Assembly (NCBI GenBank): GCA_963783085.1
Contig: CAWAMJ010000022.1
Location: forward strand, 29,206 to 93,205
Source of the DNA: CAVYUC01 sp963783085
Lineage (GTDB): Bacteria > Bacteroidota > Bacteroidia > Bacteroidales > Prolixibacteraceae
Length of the DNA stretch: 64,000 nt
Direction of reading: 5' to 3'
The position numbers and the translations under genes are program-made. The notes under the pieces are model-generated. The model worked only from the letters and a program-made list of their open reading frames with translations. It made no database searches and had not been told where the DNA came from. Position 1 is the stretch's first letter. Every line of letters starts with the position of its first letter. This document shows, one piece after another, positions 52,097 through 61,003 of the stretch.

Positions 52097-55000
52097 ATGA
52101 AATTCATCATTAACAGAAAAGTGTTTATCAGCATGTTGTTCCTCGGGCTTACGGTTTTGGGTTATATTTCCTATAAACGGCTGCCTGTGGAACTGATGCC
52201 CAATGCTGAACTTCCCATGCTGTTTGTACAGATCAACTCGCAACTTGAAGTCGATCCGAATTACATGGAAAACCAGGCGGTAATTCCCATTGAAGGCGCC
52301 ATTGGCACCATGGAAGGAATTGAAAGCATGGAAACGTCGCTGAACAACCGTTCGGCTTCCATTCAGGTAAATTTCAAGCAAAACGTTAATTTCAAATATA
52401 CTTTTCTGAAACTTCAGGAAAAAATCGACCAGGTGAGCGAAACGCTCGATGATAATTTTTTTGTTACCGTTAACAAAGTCGATATCGATCAGCTAACCAA
52501 TCAGTTCATGGAATTGCAGGTGAGGGGTACCGGTGGGACCGACCGCATCCGGAACATCGTTGATCAGGAAATAACCGCAGAATTCGAGAACATCGACGGC
52601 ATTGCTTCGGTTTCGGTTTTTGGCGGAAAGGAGCGTTCGATTGAGGTTACTTACGATCCTGCCGCCGCGGAAGCATATAATATTACTCCGGCACAAATAA
52701 GAAATGCCATCACTTCAAATTCGAGAGCCCGCACATTTGCAGGTTACCTTCACGATTCCGGGAAACAGTATTTCGTAAATGTTACAGCTGAATACGACAA
52801 TGTTACTGACATTGAAAATATTATTGTTGCTGAAGGCCCGATTTACCTGAAAGACATAGCCGATGTTTATTTTGGGGTGAAAGAGGAAGAAACCATCAGC
52901 CGGATAAACGGGCTTGATGCAGTATCGATGACGCTGGTGAGCGATTCGCAGGCCAACCTGATCGAACTGTCTCACATGGTTGATCAAAAAATAAAAGAGC
53001 TGAATGAAAAACTGGCAGCCAAAGATGTGGAAATAGTGGTTCAGACCAATCTTGCTGAAACCATGGAAAAAAACATCGATCAGATTATCGATTTGGCGCT
53101 GGTTGGCGGATTGCTCGCTATTTTTGTTTTATGGATTTTTCTGAAAAACCTGAAAATCGTTTCCATCATAGCGCTGGCCATTCCGGTTTCCGTATTTACC
53201 GCTTTCAACCTTTTTTATGCATTTAACATTTCGATAAACAGTTTAACACTGGTTGGCCTTGTGCTGGCTATTGGTATGCTGCTCGATAACAGTGTGGTGG
53301 TGCTGGAAAATGTATACCGGCTCTCGGGCAAACGATACGACGCCGACCTTGCGGTAACACAGGGTACCACAGAAGTGTGGCGATCCATTGTTGCTGCAAC
53401 ACTTACAACAGTCACTGTATTTCTGCCGTTCGTTTTTTCTACCGATTACATGGTGAAACTGATTGGCAACCACATCGGCGTTTCAATCATTTCAACGTTA
53501 ATGGTTTCACTTTTTGTGGCGCTGCTTTTAATTCCAATGGCTGCTCATTATCTGCTGAAACGAACAACGTCGCACAACATTTTTTATGAAAAGGTAACCA
53601 CAAACAACCGGACCATCCAGGTATACATTCTACTGTTAAAAGCCAGCATGCGAAGTCCGGCACGAACGGTAATCGGCGCGGTGGTTTTGTTTTTTATTGC
53701 AGTTTTTGCCGTGTTGGCCATCAGTGTGAATAATCTTGAAGAAGTTCAGGAAACACAGTTTTCGGTTTACGTAACCATGCCAACCGGTTCCACCCTTGAA
53801 GCCACTGATTTGGTGGTTGCCGAAGTGGAAAGCAGGATCGGTGATATTAAAGAAATTCAGGATGTAATTTCACGAATTGAAGCCGAAGATGCCATCATGA
53901 CCATTATTCTGAAAGAAGATTATGAGGATATCGATGATCGGTCGATTGCCGAGGTAAAATCGCAGGTGGAAAGTCTGGTGAACAACATTTCGCAAGCTGA
54001 AATCAGTCTCACTGCGCCGGCTTCGAGTTCCCGCTTCCGTGGCGGGGGCATGGCAGGAAGGTCCGGCACCCAGAATTTCAGCCGTTTTATGGGAATTGGC
54101 ACCAACCAGGAACGAATTGTGATTAAGGGAGAGAATTTCGAAGAGATGAAAGGGGTAGCCGAAGATTTGGAATATTACATCGAGGATTTGGAGTCTATCC
54201 GTAATGCCAGCGTTAGTGTTGGCAGCGATCGTCCCGAAATTCACGTTTTCTTCAACCAGCTGCTGCTCACCGAGTATGGCTTAAACCTGAACAACATCGC
54301 ATCGGAAATGGCTTCATTTTCAAGGGAATTTACTTCGGGAGTTAATTTTAAGCAGGGAACCGAGGAATATGAGATTGTGATCAAGGAAAAACTGCCTGCC
54401 GGAGAAGAAGAGGAAGATACAGAAAAGGGAATTGATGACTTGCGCCGGCTTCAGGTAAGCAACACGCAGGGGGCCACATACGATTTACAGGATGTTTCCG
54501 ACCTGGTTTATGATGAAGGCGTCTCGAGCATCACGCGCGTAAACCAGGAAAAGCAAATTGAATTGACCTACCGGTTTGTGGAAGAAGCCGAGCAATCGAA
54601 AGACCTGCTGGCAGCCTATCGTATGGAAATTGACGACATCGTCAGCAATTACAAAGTTCCTTCGGGCGTGGCAATCGAGGTGGTCCACGAAGAAAATCAG
54701 TACCAGGAGTTTTATTTTTTGATTGCCGCAGCATTCATACTTATTTTGATGATCCTTGCCGCGGTTTTCGAATCGCTATCCACACCGTTTGTGCTCATGT
54801 TTTCAGTGCCGCTGGCTGCTATCGGTTCGTTTTTGGCGCTGATATTCTCCGGAAACAGTTTGTTTAATGCGAATACATTAATGGGGTTCATCATCCTGGT
54901 TGGCGTGGTGGTAAACAACGGCATTATTTTAATTGATTATACCAATATTTTACGAAAAGAAGGCAACCGTAAATCGCGGGCGCTGATGATGGCAGGTTTG

Positions 55001-56818
55001 TCACGCGTCAGGCCGATTTTAATTACGGCGATCACCACAATTGTCGCCTTGTTCCCGCTTGCGATGGGGCAGGCCGAATACGTTGGCGCCATCGGAGCGC
55101 CATTCGCCATTACAGTAATTGGCGGTCTTTCATTGAGTACGTTGTTAACTTTAGTTTTTATTCCAACGTTGTATTTCGGTCTCGAAAATGCCATTAACTG
55201 GATAAAATCACTTCATTGGGGCATTAAAGCTGTACAGCTAACCATTTTCCTTGCAGGTATCCTGTACATTTATTTTGAGGTGGATACATTCATTTGGCAA
55301 CTGCTCGATTTCATAATGCTCGTTATTCTCGTTCCGGGAATTACGGCATTTATACTGACAAGCCTCCGGCAGGCCAGCGCCACTGTAATCAGCGAAAAAG
55401 AACCGATAAATATTGTGGTGCGCAAACTGGTAAAAGTTTACGACCGCGACAGCCGTTTCGTCCGCGAATGGAAATCCGGATTAAAAATCAGGGAACGCGC
55501 CGGTTTGGTGCGCGACTATAAAAGCGTACGCGATTTTTACGACTTAATCTGGCAGTTGCCGCTGTTCGGTTTTCTCGTGTATTTTACATTTTTTTATCTT
55601 ACCAGCGGCTTTTGGGTATGGCTGATGTCGCACGTCGTATATTTCTTTTTGTTCCTGCTGTTTGCTCCGTTAAAACAGGTGCTTGTTAACAAATTCGAAG
55701 CGACTTCAAAACCGGTTTACCTAAAAATAAAAAATGCGGTACATAATCTTATTTACTGGGGAACGCCTTTGGTTTTCCTGGTCATTTTTTATTTAAAATG
55801 GAAAAATCCGGGAATGGTCATTTTTGTGGGAATTGTCTGGTTCCTTTTGCTGGTTTTCTATTATACCGGCGAATATATTCACAGAAAAAATTTGAATGTT
55901 GCCCGAATAAAAGGGAGGCTAAGTGGTTTACGCCGCGGGTACTTTACCATGGTACGGCAGATACCCGTAATTGGAAAACGCAAAACCCCATTCCGCGCTT
56001 TAAACGGCGTTTCACTCGAAATAAAAACAGGGATGTTTGGTTTGCTTGGTCCGAATGGCGCCGGTAAATCAACCATGATGCGCATCATTTGCGGCATTTT
56101 GGAGCAGAGTTACGGGAAAATCTGGATCAATGGGCTCGATACCCAAAAATACCGCGAAGAACTTCAGGGTTTAATTGGCTATCTGCCGCAGGCATTTGGC
56201 ACGTACGAAAATATGTCTGCACGGGAATTTCTCGATTATCAGGCAATTTTAAAAGGGATAAAGGACACCAAAACCCGAAACGAACGGATTGATTACGTGT
56301 TGAAAAATGTTCATATGCACGAGCGGCGCAACGATAAAATCGGATCATTTTCCGGCGGAATGAAACAGCGGATTGGGATAGCGCAGATTTTACTGAACCT
56401 GCCGCGCATACTGGTGGTAGACGAACCGACTGCCGGTCTCGACCCCCGCGAACGGATTCGTTTCCGAAACCTGCTGGTGGAACTGAGCCGCGAGCGAATT
56501 GTTATTTTCTCAACGCACATCATCGAAGACATTTCCAGTTCGTGTAACCAGGTAGCAGTAATCAACCGCGGAAACCTGAAATATTTCGGAACACCGAATG
56601 CGATGGTAAAAATCGGCGAAGGCTTCGTTTGGCAAACTGTAATTCCCGCAAAAGATTTCGATGAATTCGCTAAAAACCAGTTGATTGTTCACCACATGCG
56701 CGACGGCGAGTTCATTAAAGCGCGTTGCCTGTCGCAAACCAAACCCACCGAAGATGCGATTAATGTTTCACCTCACCTTGAGGATTCTTATTTGTGTTTG
56801 TTAAAAGATTTTGTATAA
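52097..56818 (+). CDS. RND pump fused to an ABC transporter ATPase
   Basis: 1573 residues in one frame. Residues 1-1035 are a full RND pump (start VFISMLFLGLTVLGYISYKR; GMLLDNSVVVLENVYR with the D-N variant; late ESLSTPFVLMFSVPLAAIGS). Residues about 1036-1285 hold six extra hydrophobic helices in three pairs (near 1040-1090, 1150-1200, 1220-1265). Residues about 1290-1573 are a complete ABC ATPase: Walker A GPNGAGKST (1318-1326), signature FSGGMKQRIGIAQ (S1419), Walker B ILVVDEPTAGLDP (D1442, catalytic E1443) and switch His 1474. All catalytic residues are intact. RND pumps normally use protons and carry no ATPase. The permease 12 bases downstream may pair with this ATPase. Confidence 0.9.
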   Translation: MKFIINRKVFISMLFLGLTVLGYISYKRLPVELMPNAELPMLFVQINSQLEVDPNYMENQAVIPIEGAIGTMEGIESMETSLNNRSASIQVNFKQNVNFKYTFLKLQEKIDQVSETLDDNFFVTVNKVDIDQLTNQFMELQVRGTGGTDRIRNIVDQEITAEFENIDGIASVSVFGGKERSIEVTYDPAAAEAYNITPAQIRNAITSNSRARTFAGYLHDSGKQYFVNVTAEYDNVTDIENIIVAEGPIYLKDIADVYFGVKEEETISRINGLDAVSMTLVSDSQANLIELSHMVDQKIKELNEKLAAKDVEIVVQTNLAETMEKNIDQIIDLALVGGLLAIFVLWIFLKNLKIVSIIALAIPVSVFTAFNLFYAFNISINSLTLVGLVLAIGMLLDNSVVVLENVYRLSGKRYDADLAVTQGTTEVWRSIVAATLTTVTVFLPFVFSTDYMVKLIGNHIGVSIISTLMVSLFVALLLIPMAAHYLLKRTTSHNIFYEKVTTNNRTIQVYILLLKASMRSPARTVIGAVVLFFIAVFAVLAISVNNLEEVQETQFSVYVTMPTGSTLEATDLVVAEVESRIGDIKEIQDVISRIEAEDAIMTIILKEDYEDIDDRSIAEVKSQVESLVNNISQAEISLTAPASSSRFRGGGMAGRSGTQNFSRFMGIGTNQERIVIKGENFEEMKGVAEDLEYYIEDLESIRNASVSVGSDRPEIHVFFNQLLLTEYGLNLNNIASEMASFSREFTSGVNFKQGTEEYEIVIKEKLPAGEEEEDTEKGIDDLRRLQVSNTQGATYDLQDVSDLVYDEGVSSITRVNQEKQIELTYRFVEEAEQSKDLLAAYRMEIDDIVSNYKVPSGVAIEVVHEENQYQEFYFLIAAAFILILMILAAVFESLSTPFVLMFSVPLAAIGSFLALIFSGNSLFNANTLMGFIILVGVVVNNGIILIDYTNILRKEGNRKSRALMMAGLSRVRPILITAITTIVALFPLAMGQAEYVGAIGAPFAITVIGGLSLSTLLTLVFIPTLYFGLENAINWIKSLHWGIKAVQLTIFLAGILYIYFEVDTFIWQLLDFIMLVILVPGITAFILTSLRQASATVISEKEPINIVVRKLVKVYDRDSRFVREWKSGLKIRERAGLVRDYKSVRDFYDLIWQLPLFGFLVYFTFFYLTSGFWVWLMSHVVYFFLFLLFAPLKQVLVNKFEATSKPVYLKIKNAVHNLIYWGTPLVFLVIFYLKWKNPGMVIFVGIVWFLLLVFYYTGEYIHRKNLNVARIKGRLSGLRRGYFTMVRQIPVIGKRKTPFRALNGVSLEIKTGMFGLLGPNGAGKSTMMRIICGILEQSYGKIWINGLDTQKYREELQGLIGYLPQAFGTYENMSAREFLDYQAILKGIKDTKTRNERIDYVLKNVHMHERRNDKIGSFSGGMKQRIGIAQILLNLPRILVVDEPTAGLDPRERIRFRNLLVELSRERIVIFSTHIIEDISSSCNQVAVINRGNLKYFGTPNAMVKIGEGFVWQTVIPAKDFDEFAKNQLIVHHMRDGEFIKARCLSQTKPTEDAINVSPHLEDSYLCLLKDFV

Positions 56819-56830
56819 ACCAACAAGGGT

Positions 56831-57550
56831 ATGAATTTTAAATTTGATATAAAGAATAAAATGCTCGTTTCAACAAAAATGATTCGCTATAACCTGAAAA
56901 TCATTTTTGCCAACCGGTTCATCTGGTTTATCCTGGCGGCGTTTGCTTTTTTCCTGTTTTTTGCCATTCAAACGGTGATAAACCGGCAGGCCATCAGCGA
57001 AGGCACCATCTACGAAATTTTGATTTTCCCGGGAATCCTTCTCATTTTTTATCCATCGGTTTTTGGAATCCAGAACGATGACGATTCGCGAATGCTCGAA
57101 ATACTGTTTGGAATTCCCAATTACCGGTACAAGGTTTGGCTGGTGCGGCTAATCATGATTTATGTCCTCATTTTCATCATCATTTTTCTTTTTGCCGTTG
57201 CTGCATCGTACCTCCTGTACCGGATAAAAGTCATTGAAATGGCTTACCAGCTGATGTACCCCATTGTCTTCCTCGGGTCGATGGCATTTATGTTTTCTAC
57301 TTTAATCAAAAACGGCAACGGAACTGCTGTGGTAATGGTTTTAATCGGCGTGGCGCTTATCATTCTTCAGGACGCCATCGAGCGCACACAATGGAACGTT
57401 TTCCTGAATCCTTTCAGTATTCCAAACAACCTGAACGAAGTGATTTGGCAGGGATTGATTTCCAAAAACAGGGTTTTCCTCGGCATTGGCATACTTGTTT
57501 TCATTTTGTACGGGTTGTTCAATTTGCAGAAACGCGAGAAGTTTGTATAG
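56831..57550 (+). CDS. ABC-2-type permease subunit
   Basis: 239 residues. Six hydrophobic helices are visible, beginning about 25-45 (IIFANRFIWFILAAFAFFLF) and ending 210-232, with the ABC-2 pattern of a short first loop and VRLIMIYVLIFIIIFLFAVA in the middle. No ATPase domain is present. A second ATG at 56861 is an alternative start. The gene is 12 bases after the RND-ABC fusion, which supplies an ATPase without an obvious permease, so the pair probably forms one ABC unit. It ends the operon; palindromes follow but no T-rich terminator. Confidence 0.8.
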   Translation: MNFKFDIKNKMLVSTKMIRYNLKIIFANRFIWFILAAFAFFLFFAIQTVINRQAISEGTIYEILIFPGILLIFYPSVFGIQNDDDSRMLEILFGIPNYRYKVWLVRLIMIYVLIFIIIFLFAVAASYLLYRIKVIEMAYQLMYPIVFLGSMAFMFSTLIKNGNGTAVVMVLIGVALIILQDAIERTQWNVFLNPFSIPNNLNEVIWQGLISKNRVFLGIGILVFILYGLFNLQKREKFV

Positions 57551-57791
57551 TGTGTTTTATTGAGCAGGTGACCGGGAGTCACCAGCTCAACGACCAGCGC
57601 AGACGAACATCGAAGCGATTCACCTGCTGACTTGGGTTCAGCTGGTGAATATAGTGCGGGCAAAGGGTTTTTATTGAGCTGGTGATTTCAAATCACCAGC
57701 TCAATATGAGATTTGTAGTTTATTCAATTAATAGCCTAATACAACAATTTTAGCTAAGTTCATAATCATTTTTTTTATTTCATAACGATAA
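57551..57791. repeat. Three palindromes after the ABC/RND operon
   Basis: TTGAGCAGGTGAC/GTCACCAGCTCAA (57560-57590, one mismatch), TTCACCTGCTGA/TTCAGCTGGTGAA (57619-57649, two mismatches) and ATTGAGCTGGTGATTT/AAATCACCAGCTCAAT (57673-57705, perfect) share the core TCACC[A/T]GCT. The 240 bases have no gene. Confidence 0.75.
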
Positions 57792-59154
57792 CTACTTTTG
57801 TTTAATCTTAAATTCCATATTGTTTAAATTAAATGGCACTTCATTCTCTTTTTCATCCAATATTTTCTGAAATCGTTGTTTTAATTTTTGTTCGTTAGGT
57901 GTAATTTGCACCAAAGGTGATTGCTCGAGCGTATCATTTACAGTATTAAAAAAGCGACCATCGCGATATAACTTATATGAATCGTTCATTACCCAGCGGT
58001 TGTGTTTGAATTTTCCCCAGCGAGGGGAGTAATGAATAAAAATTTCTTTTTGGATTTTTTCTTCCTCACCCGTAACTAAAGATAAAAAACTTTGTACCGT
58101 CAGTTTTATAGGAATCTGGTGGCACTTTAGCTGCTTCACATAACGTTGGCAAAACATCATTAAATGAGATTATAGCATCAATCGCCACGATTTTCTCCCA
58201 TTTTTTTGGGCCACGAAACAATCAAAGGTACATGATTCCCTGTATTTAAAGAGTATCCTTTTCCTCCTCGGACCATCCCATAGGTAGTCGAAGAAAAAAC
58301 CGCAGTATTTGTTCCGTTGTCACCGGTAAAAATAAATAGCGTATTTTCCCAAACGCCTTTTTCTTTTAATTTAGTTTCAATCTGCCCTATTAATTTATCC
58401 GTGTAGGCCATCATGTCGGAATAAAAGGAAGTATCATTTGTGTATCTTAAGGATTTATCTGCCCACTCCGGAGAGTCAGGTGTTGGCACAAAAGGATCGT
58501 GCACAAGCACCATTGGATAATATACAAAAAAAGGATTACCTGCTTTTCGGTCAATAAAATCGCAAACATAATTCGCAAAGATTTGCGGTCCATATGCATT
58601 TTCATCGCGAGGCAAATCTTTGCCATTTACCGTAACTAGCGGATTAGCATAACGTTCGCCCTGAGCGCGTGTGTGATTTAGCTGCCAAAGGCAGTATTCA
58701 TCGAACCCGAAATGATGTGGACGATCAGTGTCTTGATTGTCGGGATTGTTTCGGTTAAGGCCGTTTAGCTGCCATTTTCCGGCAATACAAGTAGTATAAC
58801 CAGCGTCTTTAGTAAATTTCCAAATGTTTGTTGATTAGGATTTAAATAACCAAAATCTTCATAATTTTTGAAATTGTATTTTCCTGTCATTATTTTTACT
58901 CGTGAAGGAGTACATAACGGTTGTGAATAACAATGTTCAAAACGGACACCTTCCTGCGCCAATTTGTCTAAGTTAGGCGTTTTATATTCTGTACTTCCAT
59001 TGCATCCAAGACTTTCATAGCCCATGTCATCAGCCATAATTAATACAATATTTGGAAGTTCTTTTGATTTTGATGATATTGATTGGGACTTTGAATAACT
59101 TAAAACTGACACTAAAGAGACCAATCCCATTAAAAAATTAATAAAGATATTCAT
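57792..59154 (-). pseudogene. Sulfatase (type I) with three frameshifts
   Basis: The N-terminal part (from 59154) has a signal peptide, LPNIVLIMADDMGYESLG (metal-binding Asp pair) and the formylglycine site CTPSR (C81), then KTPNLDKLAQEGVRFEHCYS. Near 58807-58810 the frame shifts, and the next frame continues DAGYTTCIAGKWQLNG up to VPLIVSWPKKMGEN. A second shift near 58189-58201 leads to IVAIDAIISFNDVLPTL, and a third near 58090-58101 leads to QSFLSLVTGEEEK and the end at 57792. The sum is about 454 codons, a normal sulfatase length. All active-site parts seen are conserved, so decay is recent or the sequence contains errors. It sits downstream of susD in a polysaccharide locus. Confidence 0.85.
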
Positions 59155-59245
59155 TTTAACTAAATTTAAACATTTGTATAATAGTTAATAAAATACATTA
59201 AATTAAGCATCATTTATATTAACGTAATGCTTAATTTATATTTTA

Positions 59246-60991
59246 TTAATACCCCGGGTTTTGTTCCAATCCAGCTTCTATATTCTTTTCAATTTCACTA
59301 TAGGGTATAGGCCATAAATTGTTATAGTCTTCCCAAGTATTCCCGAATGGATTATATTTTCGAGACCTTTCAACCAATTTTCCTAACCTGGTTAAAGTTA
59401 ACATTCTCCACTCTTCGATATAGAGTTCCCTTAACCGTTCATCCAAAATATAGTCAATATCTACATCTTCCGTACTCACACCAGGTGCTTTTGAACGTCT
59501 TCGTACTGCATTAATATCTTCCGCTGCCTTTGTTTTGTCTCCTTTACCAAGATAAGCTTCTGCTCTTAAAAGATAGGTTTCAGCGAGGCGAATGGCATAT
59601 ACATCCCGGTGGCATACATATGAAGGTCCGGTTGCAGATGTTATAGAACCTTCAACCGTTTGGTCATCAATGAAGACATCTTCAGGATGATCTCCCAATG
59701 AGGATGTTTTTGCCAATAATGGATAAAAATTTCTTACCGTGTCAGTAAAACTATTTAAATCAATTGGGACATTATCTTTTATAATCCATTTTCCATTATA
59801 ATCTGAAGTAGGATTATTTACTTTTAAATCTCTGATGATGTTGTAATCCGCATTTCTTAAATCTTCATCATAACCGCTTTTTTGCCACAGTTCGTGATAA
59901 AAATAGTTTGATAACCGCATAAATCCACCACTTCGTCCTCCATAATATGTATTAGGATAAGGAGTTATTCTGGAACGTGATCCATCTTTATTATAAATAT
60001 TTGCGGTCCAAAGCCGAGCATTAAAAACTCTTTCTAATTCCATACCACCACCACCGCCACCTGGAACATTGTACGCGTATTGAATTACCCAAAGGGCTTC
60101 TTTATTTCCCGAAATACGGTTTTGGTTTCCTTTTCTGAAAAGATCCCAGTAAGCATCACCACCGGAAACCCATGGCCAATCAGGATTAAATACATCATTG
60201 ACTCTGCTACCAAAACGTTCTGTCATTAAAGCAGTAGATGGATGCTCAATTATTTTACTTGCAGCACTTATTGCCTCATCCCACATATCCAATGAAATAT
60301 AAACTTCAGACAATACATGATAAGCAACTAAATTGCTAACTTTATATCCATCGACTTCATCAATCCCTTTGAGGTTCTCAGCAGCAAATTTTAAATCAGA
60401 TAATGCCTGTTGATAAACCTCATCTCTTGATGCACGTGTATAATCTCTTTTGGGTTCTTTCGTTTCTTCCAAAACAATTGGTACACCTCCGTATAAATTT
60501 GCCAATATTTTATAGGCATAACCACGAAAAAAAGATGCCTCAGCTTTTACCAGGGTTTTTTGTTCTTCTGTTAGTTCACTTTGTTCACTGTCAGACCTAC
60601 TGATGAGAACATTTGCATCATAAATCAGATGATAACATGGCTGCCATACAGCGGTATAAATAAAATCAGCAGAAGGTATAAAAATTGCTGAGTAATTCGG
60701 AAATTGAGGGACAGGTTGATTATAATAAATCAAATCAGTAGTCCAGAGAAAAATTCTTGGTACCCTATATTCATTTGGAGAATCATAAAAGTCATTTCTA
60801 AAGCGATAGTATAAATTGTTTACTCCAGCATCAAAATTTTCGAAAGTTACAAATGAATTTTCCGGCGAGTAAAAATCCAGGGGAGTTTCTTTTAGAAATT
60901 CTGATTCATTGCAAGCGAAAAATAGAATAATAAAAGTACTCAAAAGGCTTTTTCTAAAAATGGCCGTAATTTTTTTATTTTGTGGTTTCAT
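59246..60991 (-). CDS. SusD/RagB family outer membrane lipoprotein
   Basis: 581 residues. The lipobox is FFAC with a signal of about 26 residues. TPLDFYSPENSFVT is the conserved start of SusD after the linker, and the protein has the family's tetratricopeptide-like helices (SEVYISLDMWDEAISAAS, RAEAYLGKGDKTKAAEDINA) and the end DERLRELYIEEWRMLTLTRL, ENGxWxxY-like EDYNNLWPIPYSEIEKN. SusD proteins capture glycans at the cell surface and close onto SusC. It starts 12 bases after susC, so the two are cotranscribed. The glycan cannot be told, but a sulfatase next door suggests a sulfated polysaccharide. Confidence 0.96.
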   Translation of the reverse strand: MKPQNKKITAIFRKSLLSTFIILFFACNESEFLKETPLDFYSPENSFVTFENFDAGVNNLYYRFRNDFYDSPNEYRVPRIFLWTTDLIYYNQPVPQFPNYSAIFIPSADFIYTAVWQPCYHLIYDANVLISRSDSEQSELTEEQKTLVKAEASFFRGYAYKILANLYGGVPIVLEETKEPKRDYTRASRDEVYQQALSDLKFAAENLKGIDEVDGYKVSNLVAYHVLSEVYISLDMWDEAISAASKIIEHPSTALMTERFGSRVNDVFNPDWPWVSGGDAYWDLFRKGNQNRISGNKEALWVIQYAYNVPGGGGGGMELERVFNARLWTANIYNKDGSRSRITPYPNTYYGGRSGGFMRLSNYFYHELWQKSGYDEDLRNADYNIIRDLKVNNPTSDYNGKWIIKDNVPIDLNSFTDTVRNFYPLLAKTSSLGDHPEDVFIDDQTVEGSITSATGPSYVCHRDVYAIRLAETYLLRAEAYLGKGDKTKAAEDINAVRRRSKAPGVSTEDVDIDYILDERLRELYIEEWRMLTLTRLGKLVERSRKYNPFGNTWEDYNNLWPIPYSEIEKNIEAGLEQNPGY

Positions 60992-61003
60992 AATATTAAG
61001 TGT

